From Cloacimonetes bacterium UBA5614 (GTDB lineage Bacteria > Cloacimonadota > Cloacimonadia > Cloacimonadales > Cloacimonadaceae): a stretch of 64,000 bases of DNA. A program made the translations under genes and the position numbers. Positions within the stretch are counted from its first letter, which is position 1. Every line of letters begins with the position of its first letter. Of this stretch, positions 7,576 to 16,843 are shown piece by piece. The notes under the pieces were generated by a model, which was not told the origin of the DNA, did no database searches, and saw nothing but the letters and a program-made list of their open reading frames with translations. The stretch lies in NCBI GenBank assembly GCA_002424605.1, contig DIKQ01000013.1, positions 293,457 to 357,456 on the forward strand, read 5' to 3'.

Positions 7576-8605
7576 CACCGGCATTAGTTTTTTTGAAAAA
7601 TATCTTACCCTCTGGGTTTTGCTGTGCATGGCGGCAGGAATCCTGATTGGACGCTATCTACCCGGCGTTCCGGCGTTTCTGGGCAGGTTTGAATATGCCC
7701 GGGTATCGATTCCCATTGCGATATTAATCTGGCTGATGATTTACCCTATGATGATGAAGGTCGATTTTGCCAGCATCAAGAATGTCGGCAAGAACCCCAA
7801 GGGATTGTATGTCACGTGGGTCACAAACTGGCTGATAAAGCCCTTTAGCATGTACCTGATTGCCTGGTTCTTCTTCTTTGTGGTCTTCAAGGCACTGATA
7901 CCTGCGGAATTGGCAAAAAGCTACCTGGCGGGAGCCATCCTGCTGGGTGCCGCACCCTGCACCGCCATGGTCTTTGTCTGGAGTCACCTGACGAAGGGAA
8001 ATCCCGCCTACACTGTGGTTCAGGTTGCCACCAACGACCTCATTATCCTGATTGCCTTCACCCCGATTGTCGCTTTACTGCTGGGGATTGGCGGCATCAA
8101 GGTTCCCTGGGATACGCTTTTGCTCTCGGTGGTTTTGTTTGTCGTGATTCCACTGGCAGGCGGAGCGCTCACCAGGCACAGCGTCATCAAGCACAAAGGC
8201 GAGGACTATTTCCTGAACAGCTTCATCCCGAAGTTCAACAACGTTACCATCGCAGGACTGCTGCTGACTTTGGTCATTATCTTCGCGTTCCAGGGAAAGG
8301 TGATTCTTGCCAATCCGTTACACATTCTGCTGATAGCAGTGCCTCTCACCATCCAGACTTTCCTGATATTTTTCATTGCCTACTTTGCCAGTCGCGGACT
8401 GAAGCTGGCGCACTGCATTGCCGCTCCTGCCGGGATGATTGGCGCTTCCAATTTCTTTGAATTGGCGGTGGCTGTGGCGATTTCTCTGTTCGGAACCTCT
8501 TCGCCTGTGGCAATGGCTACTGTGGTGGGCGTTTTAGTGGAAGTCCCCGTGATGCTTACTTTGGTCAAAATAGCTAACAGAACCCAGCATTGGTTCAAAG
8601 GATAA
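7556..8605 (+). CDS. acr3: Acr3-family arsenite efflux permease
   Basis: The protein has 349 residues with about ten membrane helices. The Acr3 signature LGAAPCTAMVFVWSHL contains the essential cysteine (C135), followed by YTVVQVATNDLI. It exports As(III)-thiolates or arsenite in exchange for protons. The start at 7556 lies inside the upstream gene and is supported by GGAG seven bases before it. Many genomes label this gene arsB, although it is unrelated to the E. coli ArsB family. Confidence 0.92.
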   Translation: MQLKPINTGISFFEKYLTLWVLLCMAAGILIGRYLPGVPAFLGRFEYARVSIPIAILIWLMIYPMMMKVDFASIKNVGKNPKGLYVTWVTNWLIKPFSMYLIAWFFFFVVFKALIPAELAKSYLAGAILLGAAPCTAMVFVWSHLTKGNPAYTVVQVATNDLIILIAFTPIVALLLGIGGIKVPWDTLLLSVVLFVVIPLAGGALTRHSVIKHKGEDYFLNSFIPKFNNVTIAGLLLTLVIIFAFQGKVILANPLHILLIAVPLTIQTFLIFFIAYFASRGLKLAHCIAAPAGMIGASNFFELAVAVAISLFGTSSPVAMATVVGVLVEVPVMLTLVKIANRTQHWFKG

Positions 8606-8609
8606 ACAT

Positions 8610-9029
8610 ATGATAAAGAAAGTACTTATACTCTGCACAGGTAATTCCTGCCGCAGCATTATGGCGGAAGGACTGGTCAATCACTATCTGGGAGAAAAAT
8701 GGAAGGCTTTTTCCGCCGGAGTTTCGCCTTCGCAGGTGAATCCGATTGCTATCAAAGTCATTCAGGAACTGGGCATAGACACCTCGGAATTCAGGTCAAA
8801 GTCGGTCGCTGAATTCCTATCGCGTGACGACCTCGACCTTGTAATCACCGTCTGCGACAACGCCAGGGAGACCTGTCCCATTTTTCTGAAGCCTGTCCAG
8901 CAGGTGCATATCGGCATTGAAGACCCCGTTTCCTACACCGATGCCGATGAGGAGATTGCCCTCGCCAAGTTCAGAGCTGTGCGTGACAGCATTATAGACA
9001 AGATTCTGGGCTATCTGAACAAGCTCTAA
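8610..9029 (+). CDS. arsC: thioredoxin-coupled arsenate reductase
   Basis: The 139 residues have the low-molecular-weight phosphatase fold. The P-loop is CTGNSCRS with nucleophile C9. The two resolving cysteines are C82 and C89 in VCDNARETCP, the same numbering as in the pI258 ArsC type that uses thioredoxin. It reduces arsenate to arsenite for export by Acr3. It is the last gene of the operon. The next gene converges on it eight bases away, with no clear terminator between. Confidence 0.93.
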   Translation: MIKKVLILCTGNSCRSIMAEGLVNHYLGEKWKAFSAGVSPSQVNPIAIKVIQELGIDTSEFRSKSVAEFLSRDDLDLVITVCDNARETCPIFLKPVQQVHIGIEDPVSYTDADEEIALAKFRAVRDSIIDKILGYLNKL

Positions 9030-9037
9030 ACCCCGCC

Positions 9038-9481
9038 TCAAAGCTCCGCAATAAGGATTTCATACCCGTTTACGGGTGGCAGCAAGCCGTCTTCTATGGC
9101 GGCTTTCACTGTTTTACAGGGCAGGTTTTGCAGGGTTATCTGTTCCCGCGTGATTGTCCGTAAATCCACTGTGGAAGGGTATTTCGCCTGCATTGCCCAC
9201 ATCATTTTGATGTAAAGGTTGTACCAGGACACAATCAGCAGATTCTCATCCTCGTCGCGCCGTTTGCTTGTATAGATGGCAAAGTTTCTTTTATAGGGGG
9301 CAGAGGGCTGCAAAGCCTTCAGGTTGCGTGCCACGTCCCTGTAGGTATCGTTCATTTCCTGATGGGGCATTGTGGGCTGTCTGCGCATCAAAGTCGCTTT
9401 CAGGCGCGGGTGATAATAAAATATAGTGCCGTCCCGGCTGCCCGAAAGTCCCCTAATGCCATACTCCATCTTTGCTCTCAT
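9038..9481 (-). CDS. conserved-looking hypothetical protein
   Basis: I do not recognise this 147-residue protein. It has no signal peptide or membrane segment. It is basic in its N-terminal half (YYHPRLKATLMRRQ) and has an aromatic middle (SWYNLYIKMMWAM). GAGGAGG lies nine bases before ATG 9481, giving firm support for translation. It converges on arsC. Confidence 0.6.
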   Translation of the reverse strand: MRAKMEYGIRGLSGSRDGTIFYYHPRLKATLMRRQPTMPHQEMNDTYRDVARNLKALQPSAPYKRNFAIYTSKRRDEDENLLIVSWYNLYIKMMWAMQAKYPSTVDLRTITREQITLQNLPCKTVKAAIEDGLLPPVNGYEILIAEL

Positions 9482-9711
9482 AATCTGTTTCCTCCTCTTT
9501 TCTGCTTTCTGCTCCCATATTTATCGCCTTCTTCACATTGTCAATCAAAAATGTATCAATCGTATATCAAGCGTATATAAATATATGAGTGATAAACGGT
9601 AGATACAGGAATGATACAAAGCGTGAAATAAGGGAGCAGCATGAAAGTAATGCTTGACTAACAGGGAGGAAGCAAGCATCTTGCATTGGTTATGAAAAAA
9701 GGTAAGGTATT

Positions 9712-11700
9712 ATGAAGAAAATCCTTATAGCTTCGCTTTTCGTGCTGTCCATCCTGACAATTTCCGCTCTGCAACTGAATCCTGATGGCAGCCTGAGGGT
9801 CAACGGCATTGACTTTGACCTCAATCTGGAGTTCAATTACCGCACTAACCTGAGTTTTTGCCAGACCCTGCAATTTGTCAAAACGGCGGAGGTGCTGGCA
9901 GACAGCGTGGTTATAAGGTATGAAAATGCGGCATTGGATGTGAGGGTCAGCTTTGTTCCGCAGTGGAATTATCTGGCAAAAAGCTGGCTGATGAAGGTGC
10001 GGGCGGATTATAAGCAGAACTTCCTGGTCAGGGATTTGGTGCTGAATATGGTTTACCTGACAGAGCAAAGCCCCCTTTTCCTGCGCGGTCCGCAAGCCAT
10101 ATACAGCGGTAATGCGTCCGATAACACCAATCTCTATCCCTTCACGGAGAAATTTCTGGAAGTGAAATCGGGAGCAAGCTCTTTCTGGATAGTAGGTTCC
10201 GGTTACAGGGGCACTGAAGGTGCGGAATGCATCTACAACAATTCCATCCGGCTATATGACCATACGGTGCATTTTGCAGCGTTGCACAGCCTGACTGATG
10301 TGTATGAAAGAGTGATAGATACCATGCCCAGGCAGTCGGGAGATACCGACTGGTGGTCTGTATTGCTGTTTGAGGAGAAGCCCTATCTGCTGCGTATCAA
10401 CCGTTGGCCAGGCGTGAAGCAGGCAGCTCTCGCCATTTCTAACGATGCGGACGGAGAAACCTATGCAAAATTGAAAGCCGTGTATTTTGGCAGCAGTAAC
10501 CCCGCCAGCCCGGATTATCTCACAAAAGGACTGATTGCCAATAATATCAAAGTGTCAAATACCGTGTTTGGCATAAACAAATATTACCTGGGCGAAGTCT
10601 GGCATTCCATCCGCAATGCGGGCAGCAGCATAGGTTATCATACCTATTCGGGATTTGCTGATTCGACCCATGCCACCAGCCATAACTTGCTGAATGAAAT
10701 GACGGAATATAATATCCGGCTCTGGATAGACCATGATTGGTCTGCTAATCCGGAGGATTTTAACATGTATGGCGGTATGGCAGACTCGCCTTTTTACATT
10801 CTGGATATCATCAATCAGTCAGGAGTAGATTATGCCTGGTGCGGAAGTACGCCACCCACTAATCCGTTCAATGTTTTTACAGAACCCTGGAGACTTCCTC
10901 ATAAGCTCCATTTCTTCGGGGCTTTGACCAGGCCAGTATGGTTCTTTGGCAGAACCAGGATGGAAGCCTGGGAGTACATACATGACTTATACACAGTAGA
11001 TTTCAAGCATAATATGACACCGGAAAACCTGGACAGGTTGATTGCGGAAGGAGGCCTGTGCATAGCATATACGCATTTCGGCTTTATTCCCAAGGTCAGC
11101 AGACTGAGCTTTTACGAGGTTATCAGTAATGGAGAACACGTTATCAGGCCGGAATTCAATGACGTTTTGGTCATGCTGGACGACTATCAGAACAATCGTG
11201 GGCTGTGGATTGAGACGGTGGAAAACATCTTTGACAGGATGTTTGCCATTGAAGGGATCAGGGTCGTGGGAGTGGAAGAGACATCAACTCCGGGACTGGT
11301 CAGGATGACGCTGGTGAATGCATCGGAACTTGATGTGGAGGATGTCTCAATCAGTTACGGTTCATACAGGTTTTCCATACCGTTTTTCGCAGCCAACAGC
11401 ACTGAATCATTGCTGCTGAACGGCAATAACATCCCGGAACCGGACGAAATTCTGCTGCCTTTTCTGGCAAAGTTTGCAAATGGCAGTATCAACATCAGAA
11501 GCAGGGAATATATGGTCATCCCTCCGGTCAAAGTAAGCATCTATAATATCAAGGGTCAATTGGTCCGCACCCATCAGACCGACAGGGAAGAGAGCAGCCT
11601 GAGCATACCGTTTACCGGCAAGTCTTCAGGGGTTTACTTTGCGCGTATTCAGGCGGAAGGTTACAGGACTCAGACGGCAAAATTCTTTGTTGTAAAATAA
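9712..11700 (+). CDS. exported polysaccharide-deacetylase-like protein with C-terminal sorting module
   Basis: The 662 residues begin with a signal peptide (MKKILIASLFVLSILTISA). The central part (about 240-460) resembles a NodB-type deacetylase: AISNDADGET with paired aspartates, then IGYHTYSG and HATSH, and a late CIAYTHFGF. The last ~75 residues form the FlgD-like sorting module (VKVSIYNIKGQLVR...KFFVVK) of type IX-type substrates. Cleavage of N-acetyl groups from a surface or environmental glycan is inferred and the catalytic set was not verified. The 9482-9711 gap upstream carries only AT-rich direct repeats of ATCAA.CGTAT. Confidence 0.7.
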   Translation: MKKILIASLFVLSILTISALQLNPDGSLRVNGIDFDLNLEFNYRTNLSFCQTLQFVKTAEVLADSVVIRYENAALDVRVSFVPQWNYLAKSWLMKVRADYKQNFLVRDLVLNMVYLTEQSPLFLRGPQAIYSGNASDNTNLYPFTEKFLEVKSGASSFWIVGSGYRGTEGAECIYNNSIRLYDHTVHFAALHSLTDVYERVIDTMPRQSGDTDWWSVLLFEEKPYLLRINRWPGVKQAALAISNDADGETYAKLKAVYFGSSNPASPDYLTKGLIANNIKVSNTVFGINKYYLGEVWHSIRNAGSSIGYHTYSGFADSTHATSHNLLNEMTEYNIRLWIDHDWSANPEDFNMYGGMADSPFYILDIINQSGVDYAWCGSTPPTNPFNVFTEPWRLPHKLHFFGALTRPVWFFGRTRMEAWEYIHDLYTVDFKHNMTPENLDRLIAEGGLCIAYTHFGFIPKVSRLSFYEVISNGEHVIRPEFNDVLVMLDDYQNNRGLWIETVENIFDRMFAIEGIRVVGVEETSTPGLVRMTLVNASELDVEDVSISYGSYRFSIPFFAANSTESLLLNGNNIPEPDEILLPFLAKFANGSINIRSREYMVIPPVKVSIYNIKGQLVRTHQTDREESSLSIPFTGKSSGVYFARIQAEGYRTQTAKFFVVK

Positions 11701-11708
11701 TATATTCA

Positions 11709-11737
11709 TTGACTTGATATCCCTTTTTGGTTATCTT
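11709..11737 (+). promoter_or_regulatory. candidate sigma-70-type promoter of the GNAT gene
   Basis: TTGACT (11709-11714) and TATCTT (11732-11737) are separated by 17 bases, and the gene starts 40 bases further on. Confidence 0.5.
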
Positions 11738-11776
11738 TGTAATCAGATAGAATAATCCCTGCAAGAGGATAAAAAT

Positions 11777-12532
11777 ATGAAACCACCCTTTATGCTTAAC
11801 AGACTTATCGCCATCGAACACCAATATGCCAGAAGATTTACCAATATGATGCAGAAACCCTATGGATACCTGTATTGGAACGAGGCAAACAAGGATTCCT
11901 ACCCCTGCAACCACGCCATTATTACAGATTTTATCGGTGTGGAATCATCCCTGAAAGATATCAGCTTTTTCTACAAACAGAAAGACATCACGCCACGCTT
12001 GTTCCCTGCCCTGAAGAAAGACGAACTGGTGGAACTGACCCCGCACCTGAATAACCATAGCTTTGAAGTGGAAGTCCTGCAGCACGAATATTACCTTTGG
12101 GAAAACGAATCAAAGATAGAACCGGCAGGCGGTATCTACTTTGACCGGTTGGTTCAGATTAAGGATGACATCAAAGAACTCATCCATGCGGAAGGTTACG
12201 GGGAATGGGCAATCAAGTATCTGGAACGTCATATCAAAAGCCCGGGCTATCACCTGATAGGCGGTTTCGTGGAAGACCAACTGGTGACGATGGGTTCCAT
12301 CAGCACCTTTGAAGGGTATTCGCGGATAGACGATGTCTTTACCTTTAAGTTTTACAGGGGAAAGGGCTATTCCGGAACCCTGCTGAACTACCTCATCAAA
12401 TACAACAAGGAAACCACCGACAACCATCTCTACCTGTATTCACACTATCAGGCAGCAGCTCCCATGTACCAGAAAGCTGGGTTCGTCAAGATACCGGAAC
12501 TCCAGACCTGGCGAGCCACAAAGAAGGTATAA
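11777..12532 (+). CDS. GNAT-family N-acetyltransferase
   Basis: The protein has 251 residues. The C-terminal half (about 145-245) carries the GNAT core: VEDQLVTMGSISTF (beta strands), the acetyl-CoA loop YRGKGYSGTLLNYLI, and the terminal MYQKAGF motif. The N-terminal half is of unknown type, as in FR47-like enzymes. The substrate is not deducible. GAGG lies before the ATG, and the gene ends at a strong bidirectional terminator. Confidence 0.75.
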   Translation: MKPPFMLNRLIAIEHQYARRFTNMMQKPYGYLYWNEANKDSYPCNHAIITDFIGVESSLKDISFFYKQKDITPRLFPALKKDELVELTPHLNNHSFEVEVLQHEYYLWENESKIEPAGGIYFDRLVQIKDDIKELIHAEGYGEWAIKYLERHIKSPGYHLIGGFVEDQLVTMGSISTFEGYSRIDDVFTFKFYRGKGYSGTLLNYLIKYNKETTDNHLYLYSHYQAAAPMYQKAGFVKIPELQTWRATKKV

Positions 12533-12542
12533 TCCAGGATAT

Positions 12543-12574
12543 AAAAAAACGCAGGCCAAAACCTGCGTTTTTCT
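12543..12574. terminator. bidirectional intrinsic terminator
   Basis: ACGCAGG (12549-12555), a six-base loop, CCTGCGT (12562-12568) and a T run. The A run on the other side serves the convergent minus-strand gene. Confidence 0.85.
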
Positions 12575-12588
12575 TTATTTGGTTGTGA

Positions 12589-13905
12589 TTACTTAAGCTT
12601 CAGGGTTCTGAGGGTTCCCGTTTGTCCGTTGACGGAAGCGCGGATATAGTAAATCCCTGACGAAACAGGGCGGTTTTCGGTGTCCCTGCCATCCCATACA
12701 AGCGCAGTATTGGTCTTAGCTTCGAGCTGTTTCACCAGTTGTCCTTTGGTGTTGAAAACAGATACTTTCACGGGTTGGGTCAGCTTGTCTGCCACCCAGA
12801 CCGTCAAATCCGAGCCAAAAGGATTGGGGCTTGCCTTGATGCTGAGACGATTAAGCGGTGGAACGCTGTCGTCATCATTATGGTTTGCCTGTCCCCAAGA
12901 GCAGGTGAGGCGGGTTTCAGGCTCCCACATGTCAAACTGCCAGGAAGACTCAAGCTTTTGGTAGAGATTTCCGTTGGCATCGTATGTATAGTTTATCAGG
13001 AAGCCATCCGTCCAGGCATCCGAGAACCAGTTCTGCCCCAATATCTGAGTCAGCACATCGTCATTATTGTATGTGTAGAGCGTCCGCTCCTGTTCCCAGC
13101 CGGCACCGTTCCACCATTCATGGACTTCCTGGCTGAGCATGCCCAGGAAATTAGTGTTATTGGTCAGGTCTGTGATATCCTGCAGCGGGATATAGTGCGC
13201 CACATTGCTGACAAAGATGTCCCCGGTGGTGGTATCGTGGGGATGATATGTGTATTGCGTCTGGTCGGACAGACCCCAGTTCAGCGAATCAACAGAAGCA
13301 TATCTCATCTCCTGGGTAATCCTGCCCTGGGTGTCCCAGGTGAAATTCTGCCTGTACCAGATTTCCTGTTCTTCCCCTTCTGCCTGATAATTGTAAACAA
13401 CAAAGTCTGTGTTGGAGTTGTAGACAATCTGGATTCGGAATCCTGTTATCCACTCATTCAGGTCGCCATCGTAAAACTCATACAGTCCGTGGGTGAGGCG
13501 GTTTTGGTTATCATACCAGTATCTGCCTTTGACAAAAGGAAACAGCATGCCCATGAAGTTCAGGGTCTGATTCAGTTCGATGACATATTCGTTGGTATTG
13601 TCCCATGTGATGCTCTGGATAAAGAGGGGTACCCAATCCTCAGTTTCAAAATCCCAATAGCTGTATTTGAGGGTATCAAGGCGGGTAGGGTGGTCCTGGC
13701 TGTATATATAAAAATACCTGCCGCTGTCCTCCCAATCCATTCCTGTGTAAAATTCTTCCTGGACTTCGTTCAGCCGCCAGGTGCGTTCAAGATACTTCAT
13801 CCCGTTGATGGGCGGCATGTTAGGTGGCGTAAAGCCCTTGAATAAACTGCCAGCCAGCAGCACCGGTACTAATATCAGTATTGTCAGTATTAGGTAATTT
13901 CTCAT
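12589..13905 (-). CDS. exported Tyr/Trp-rich protein with C-terminal sorting module (paralogue A)
   Basis: The 438 residues start with a signal peptide (MRNYLILTILILVPVLLAGS). The body consists of repeated strands such as YTYNNDDVLTQ, FTWDTQGRITQ and YDNQNRLTHG, reminiscent of YD-repeat beta structure. The end is the FlgD-like sorting module (VKVSVFNTKGQLVKQL...WDGRD...TLKLK). GGGAGG lies seven bases before the ATG. It is a tandem paralogue of the next gene and is probably a surface protein of unknown function. Confidence 0.7.
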   Translation of the reverse strand: MRNYLILTILILVPVLLAGSLFKGFTPPNMPPINGMKYLERTWRLNEVQEEFYTGMDWEDSGRYFYIYSQDHPTRLDTLKYSYWDFETEDWVPLFIQSITWDNTNEYVIELNQTLNFMGMLFPFVKGRYWYDNQNRLTHGLYEFYDGDLNEWITGFRIQIVYNSNTDFVVYNYQAEGEEQEIWYRQNFTWDTQGRITQEMRYASVDSLNWGLSDQTQYTYHPHDTTTGDIFVSNVAHYIPLQDITDLTNNTNFLGMLSQEVHEWWNGAGWEQERTLYTYNNDDVLTQILGQNWFSDAWTDGFLINYTYDANGNLYQKLESSWQFDMWEPETRLTCSWGQANHNDDDSVPPLNRLSIKASPNPFGSDLTVWVADKLTQPVKVSVFNTKGQLVKQLEAKTNTALVWDGRDTENRPVSSGIYYIRASVNGQTGTLRTLKLK

Positions 13906-13970
13906 TTACAAACCTCCCTGAGAAGATATTTGTAGACTAATATCCGCAAGTGCTAAGGTATTGTCAATCA

Positions 13971-13998
13971 AAAAAAACGCAGACAAGAAATGCCTGCG
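13971..13998 (-). terminator. intrinsic terminator of paralogue B
   Basis: Read on the minus strand, CGCAG and CTGCG arms flank an 11-base loop and are followed by seven T (plus-strand A run 13971-13977). Confidence 0.7.
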
Positions 13999-14023
13999 CT
14001 ATTTATGATGCTAAAGAAGCAAT

Positions 14024-15349
14024 CTATTTGATTTTCAATACTTTCCCGGAACTGCTGACACCATCGCTGAACAAACGCAGGAAATAGACCCCGTTGGCAG
14101 TGGCTAAACCCTTGTCATCCCTGCCATCCCAGGCAAGCTCGGAATTCAGGTTAGTATTCAGGGTTCGGATCAGCTGTCCTTTGACATTGTAAACTGAGAC
14201 AACGGCAGGTGCGGACTTGCTGCCTTCGGTCCTGATGGAAAGTTCATCCGCAAAGGGATTGGGGGAGGTGTGCAGCCTGATTCCGGTAATTACAGGGATG
14301 GTATTGTCCTCTGCGGAGGTGTATTCATTCCAGGTGAAGGTATAACGCCAGACGGGATACCAGCTGGAACCGCCCCATTCATATTCCACCTGCTGGCTCA
14401 GGTTACCACTGGTAAGGTATGTGAACAGATGGTTTTTGTAGTTCATCCAGTCATCCTCTCCCCACATTTGTATCTGGAAAGTGAGCAGCTGATTCAGGGG
14501 ATTGTAGCTGTAGAGATGATTCCTGATAAGGTTCCAGGACACTCCGTTCCAATATTCAGTCATGTAGGAACTTAGTATGCCATTGTACACATAGGGCGAT
14601 TCATAGAGTCCGAAAGTCAGCGCTTGATAAGGATGCATTTGGGCAATGTATTCCAGGGTGGAGGCATAGTCGGTGGTGTCGTTTGCATGGTATTGCAGAT
14701 GGGTTCTGAGGTATTCACCCCAGGATAGTGAGTCGGAACTTGTGTAGCGGTTGATATCGACATTCCTGCCCTGTGTGTCAAAGCTATAATCACTACGCTC
14801 GTAAAATGAGGTTTCAAACTCCGGGTAGTGTTCAGCCCGGACTATCTGCAGTCCCTGATTTCCGGGATAAAGGTAATAGTATCGCGAGCGCTCATACAAT
14901 ACCATATCATTAAGGTCAAATTCGTTATAGGCATATCCGCTCAGGCGGTTCTGATTGTCAAAAGTGAAATTGAAGAAGTCCACCGGAATCATGGTCTGGT
15001 CATCGTTCTGAGAGCGGATGACACTCACGATGCGGTTTCCGGCTGTGTTTAACGTATAAGTATAAATCGCTCCCGTTATCCAGAGAGAGCTGCCTTCGTC
15101 CCAATACCTGATATAAATGCTATCGGGCAGTGCCGGATTTACGTTATTGTAGGTATAGACGAACTTTGCCTGCTGACTGTAGGAACCATCCACATTCTCT
15201 TCCCTCAGAATCTCAGTTGTGCGCCAGGCGCGTCCGTTATTATCGCGCAGATTCATCATTGGGCTTACGGGTATCTGTAATTGTGCCCAATCCGTTGCGC
15301 AGAGCAGGATTGGCAGTATGATAAGCAAGAGTGAAAGCCACTTTTTCAT
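14024..15349 (-). CDS. exported Tyr/Trp-rich protein with C-terminal sorting module (paralogue B)
   Basis: The 441 residues start at ATG 15349, behind GGGAGG and just before a signal peptide (MKKWLSLLLIILPILLCATD). An earlier in-frame ATG at 15406 lacks these supports. The body has YD-like units (YTYNNVNPALPD, FDNQNRLSGYAY) in the same order as paralogue A. It ends in the sorting module (VSVYNVKGQLIRTL...WDGRDDKG...KVLKIK). The pair looks like a local duplication with its own terminators. Function unknown. Confidence 0.7.
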   Translation of the reverse strand: MKKWLSLLLIILPILLCATDWAQLQIPVSPMMNLRDNNGRAWRTTEILREENVDGSYSQQAKFVYTYNNVNPALPDSIYIRYWDEGSSLWITGAIYTYTLNTAGNRIVSVIRSQNDDQTMIPVDFFNFTFDNQNRLSGYAYNEFDLNDMVLYERSRYYYLYPGNQGLQIVRAEHYPEFETSFYERSDYSFDTQGRNVDINRYTSSDSLSWGEYLRTHLQYHANDTTDYASTLEYIAQMHPYQALTFGLYESPYVYNGILSSYMTEYWNGVSWNLIRNHLYSYNPLNQLLTFQIQMWGEDDWMNYKNHLFTYLTSGNLSQQVEYEWGGSSWYPVWRYTFTWNEYTSAEDNTIPVITGIRLHTSPNPFADELSIRTEGSKSAPAVVSVYNVKGQLIRTLNTNLNSELAWDGRDDKGLATANGVYFLRLFSDGVSSSGKVLKIK

Positions 15350-15480
15350 CAGAACATTTCCTCCCGTGATTTCTTTAATAATTGTAGTAAATTGACTTCC
15401 GCACAAATTGTCAACATAAATGTCAATGTGTCAACAGATGCATGTATCCGGCATTATTCTTATCGTGTCAAAGCTTACTG

Positions 15481-15552
15481 CCTGCTTAGATGTCCCGAAG
15501 ATGCCGCGGAGATGACCGGGTTTTCTTCGGGAGGCTTCGGGACATCTCCGCG
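15481..15552. repeat. palindromic intergenic repeat, copy 1
   Basis: A hairpin-forming element: ATGTCCCGAAG (15490-15500) pairs with CTTCGGGACAT (15535-15545), and CGCGGAGATG (15505-15514) can pair with CATCTCCGCG (15543-15552). A close copy lies at 23041-23116. It sits between tgt and paralogue B and codes for nothing. Confidence 0.85.
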
Positions 15553-15609
15553 ACAACTCATAGAGGAAGATGCGGGGGAGGGATGGGATAAATGTCCGGA
15601 GAGGCTTTG

Positions 15610-16722
15610 CTACTCTACGATTCGGTCCAGGATGGGAAGCTGCTCCGCCAGGAAAGCTTCAAAGCGGTCATCCAGGATTGCCTGGCGCGCCATCTGCATC
15701 AGTTCCTGGTAAAAATAGAGGCTGTGAATGGTGGTAAGGCGCATTCCGAGGATTTCGTTCATGGTGATAAGGTGGCGGATGTAAGCGCGGGAAAAGTGCC
15801 GGCAGGTGTAGCATCCGCAGAGGGGGTCGATGGGTGTGAAGTCCTCCTTATAACGGGCTGCCTTGATAATCATCTTGCCGTAGCGGGTGAAGATGCTGCC
15901 TTTGCGGGCGTTGCGGGTGGGCATCACGCAGTCAAACATATCCACGCCGTTGGCGACGTTGTTCAGCAGGTCGGTGGGAGTGCCGACGCCCATCAGGTAA
16001 CGGGGCTTGTCCACGGGTAAAATCGGGTTCAGGAAAGCGGTCAGACGGAACATATCCACCTTGGGTTCGCCCACTGCCAGTCCGCCGATGCTGTAGCCGT
16101 CAAAGTCCATTTCCATCAGCTTCAGGGCGCTTTTTTCCCGCAAATCCTCATAAACACCGCCCTGCACGATGCCGAATAATGCCTGCTTTTGGGTGTTGGT
16201 AAAGGCTTCCTTGCCTCGGGCTGCCCAGTTTAAGGTGATTTTCAGACTTTTTTCCACATATTCGCGGGTAGCTGGATAGGGCGGACATTCGTCAAAGCTC
16301 ATGATGATGTCGGCTCCGAGCGCTTCCTGTATCTCAATTACTTTTTCAGGAGTAAACAAATGATAGGAGCCGTCTATGTGGGACTGGAACTTTACGCCTT
16401 CCTTGGTAATCTTGCGGAGCTTTGCCAGGCTCATCACCTGGAAGCCGCCGCTGTCGGTCAGCATGGGTTTTTCCCAGGAAATGAACTTGTGCAGTCCGCC
16501 GGCGTCACGGATAAGCTCGTGCCCGGGTCTCAGGTAAAGGTGATAGGTGTTTCCCAGGATAATCTGGGCGTGGCCTTCTTCCAGTTCGTGCGGTGACATG
16601 GCTTTGACTGAGCCGACCGTGCCCACGGGCATGAAAACCGGGGTCTTTATCTCGCCGTGAGGGGTCTTGATGATTCCGGCGCGCGCATTGCCTGACTTTG
16701 CCTTGAGTGTGTAACTGAACAT
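15610..16722 (-). CDS. tgt: queuine tRNA-ribosyltransferase (tRNA-guanine transglycosylase)
   Basis: The 370 residues match the family length. The start ATG 16722 (MFSYTLKAKSG) follows GGGAG. Upstream in-frame ATGs would add an unlikely tail. Family motifs are present: MPVGTVGSVKAMSP, LTDSGGFQ with a catalytic Asp, GGLAVGEP, VMPTRNAR, and the zinc site CGCYTCRHFSRAYIRH (three Cys, one His). It exchanges guanine 34 in GUN-anticodon tRNAs for the queuosine precursor. No other queuosine gene is nearby. Confidence 0.96.
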   Translation of the reverse strand: MFSYTLKAKSGNARAGIIKTPHGEIKTPVFMPVGTVGSVKAMSPHELEEGHAQIILGNTYHLYLRPGHELIRDAGGLHKFISWEKPMLTDSGGFQVMSLAKLRKITKEGVKFQSHIDGSYHLFTPEKVIEIQEALGADIIMSFDECPPYPATREYVEKSLKITLNWAARGKEAFTNTQKQALFGIVQGGVYEDLREKSALKLMEMDFDGYSIGGLAVGEPKVDMFRLTAFLNPILPVDKPRYLMGVGTPTDLLNNVANGVDMFDCVMPTRNARKGSIFTRYGKMIIKAARYKEDFTPIDPLCGCYTCRHFSRAYIRHLITMNEILGMRLTTIHSLYFYQELMQMARQAILDDRFEAFLAEQLPILDRIVE

Positions 16723-16806
16723 TGCTCCCACTTCTGTGCTGATTTTGAGTGTGCACCCAAAGAATACAGAAATTGAAAGAGGGAAACTTGGCAAGGAAAT
16801 TACTTC

Positions 16807-16834
16807 TTGACAGGGAATTAATTGTGCATAAATA
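16807..16834 (+). promoter_or_regulatory. strong sigma-70-type promoter abutting a start codon
   Basis: TTGACA (16807-16812), 16 bases, TAAATA (16829-16834). Transcription should begin near 16841, three bases before ATG 16844, which predicts a nearly leaderless mRNA. Confidence 0.6.
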
Positions 16835-16843
16835 ATGGCAGAT

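Noticed and set aside
12739..13845. 368-codon frame opposite paralogue A
   Set aside because: The minus strand encodes a signal peptide, repeats and sorting module with a good ribosome site, while the plus frame has none of these.
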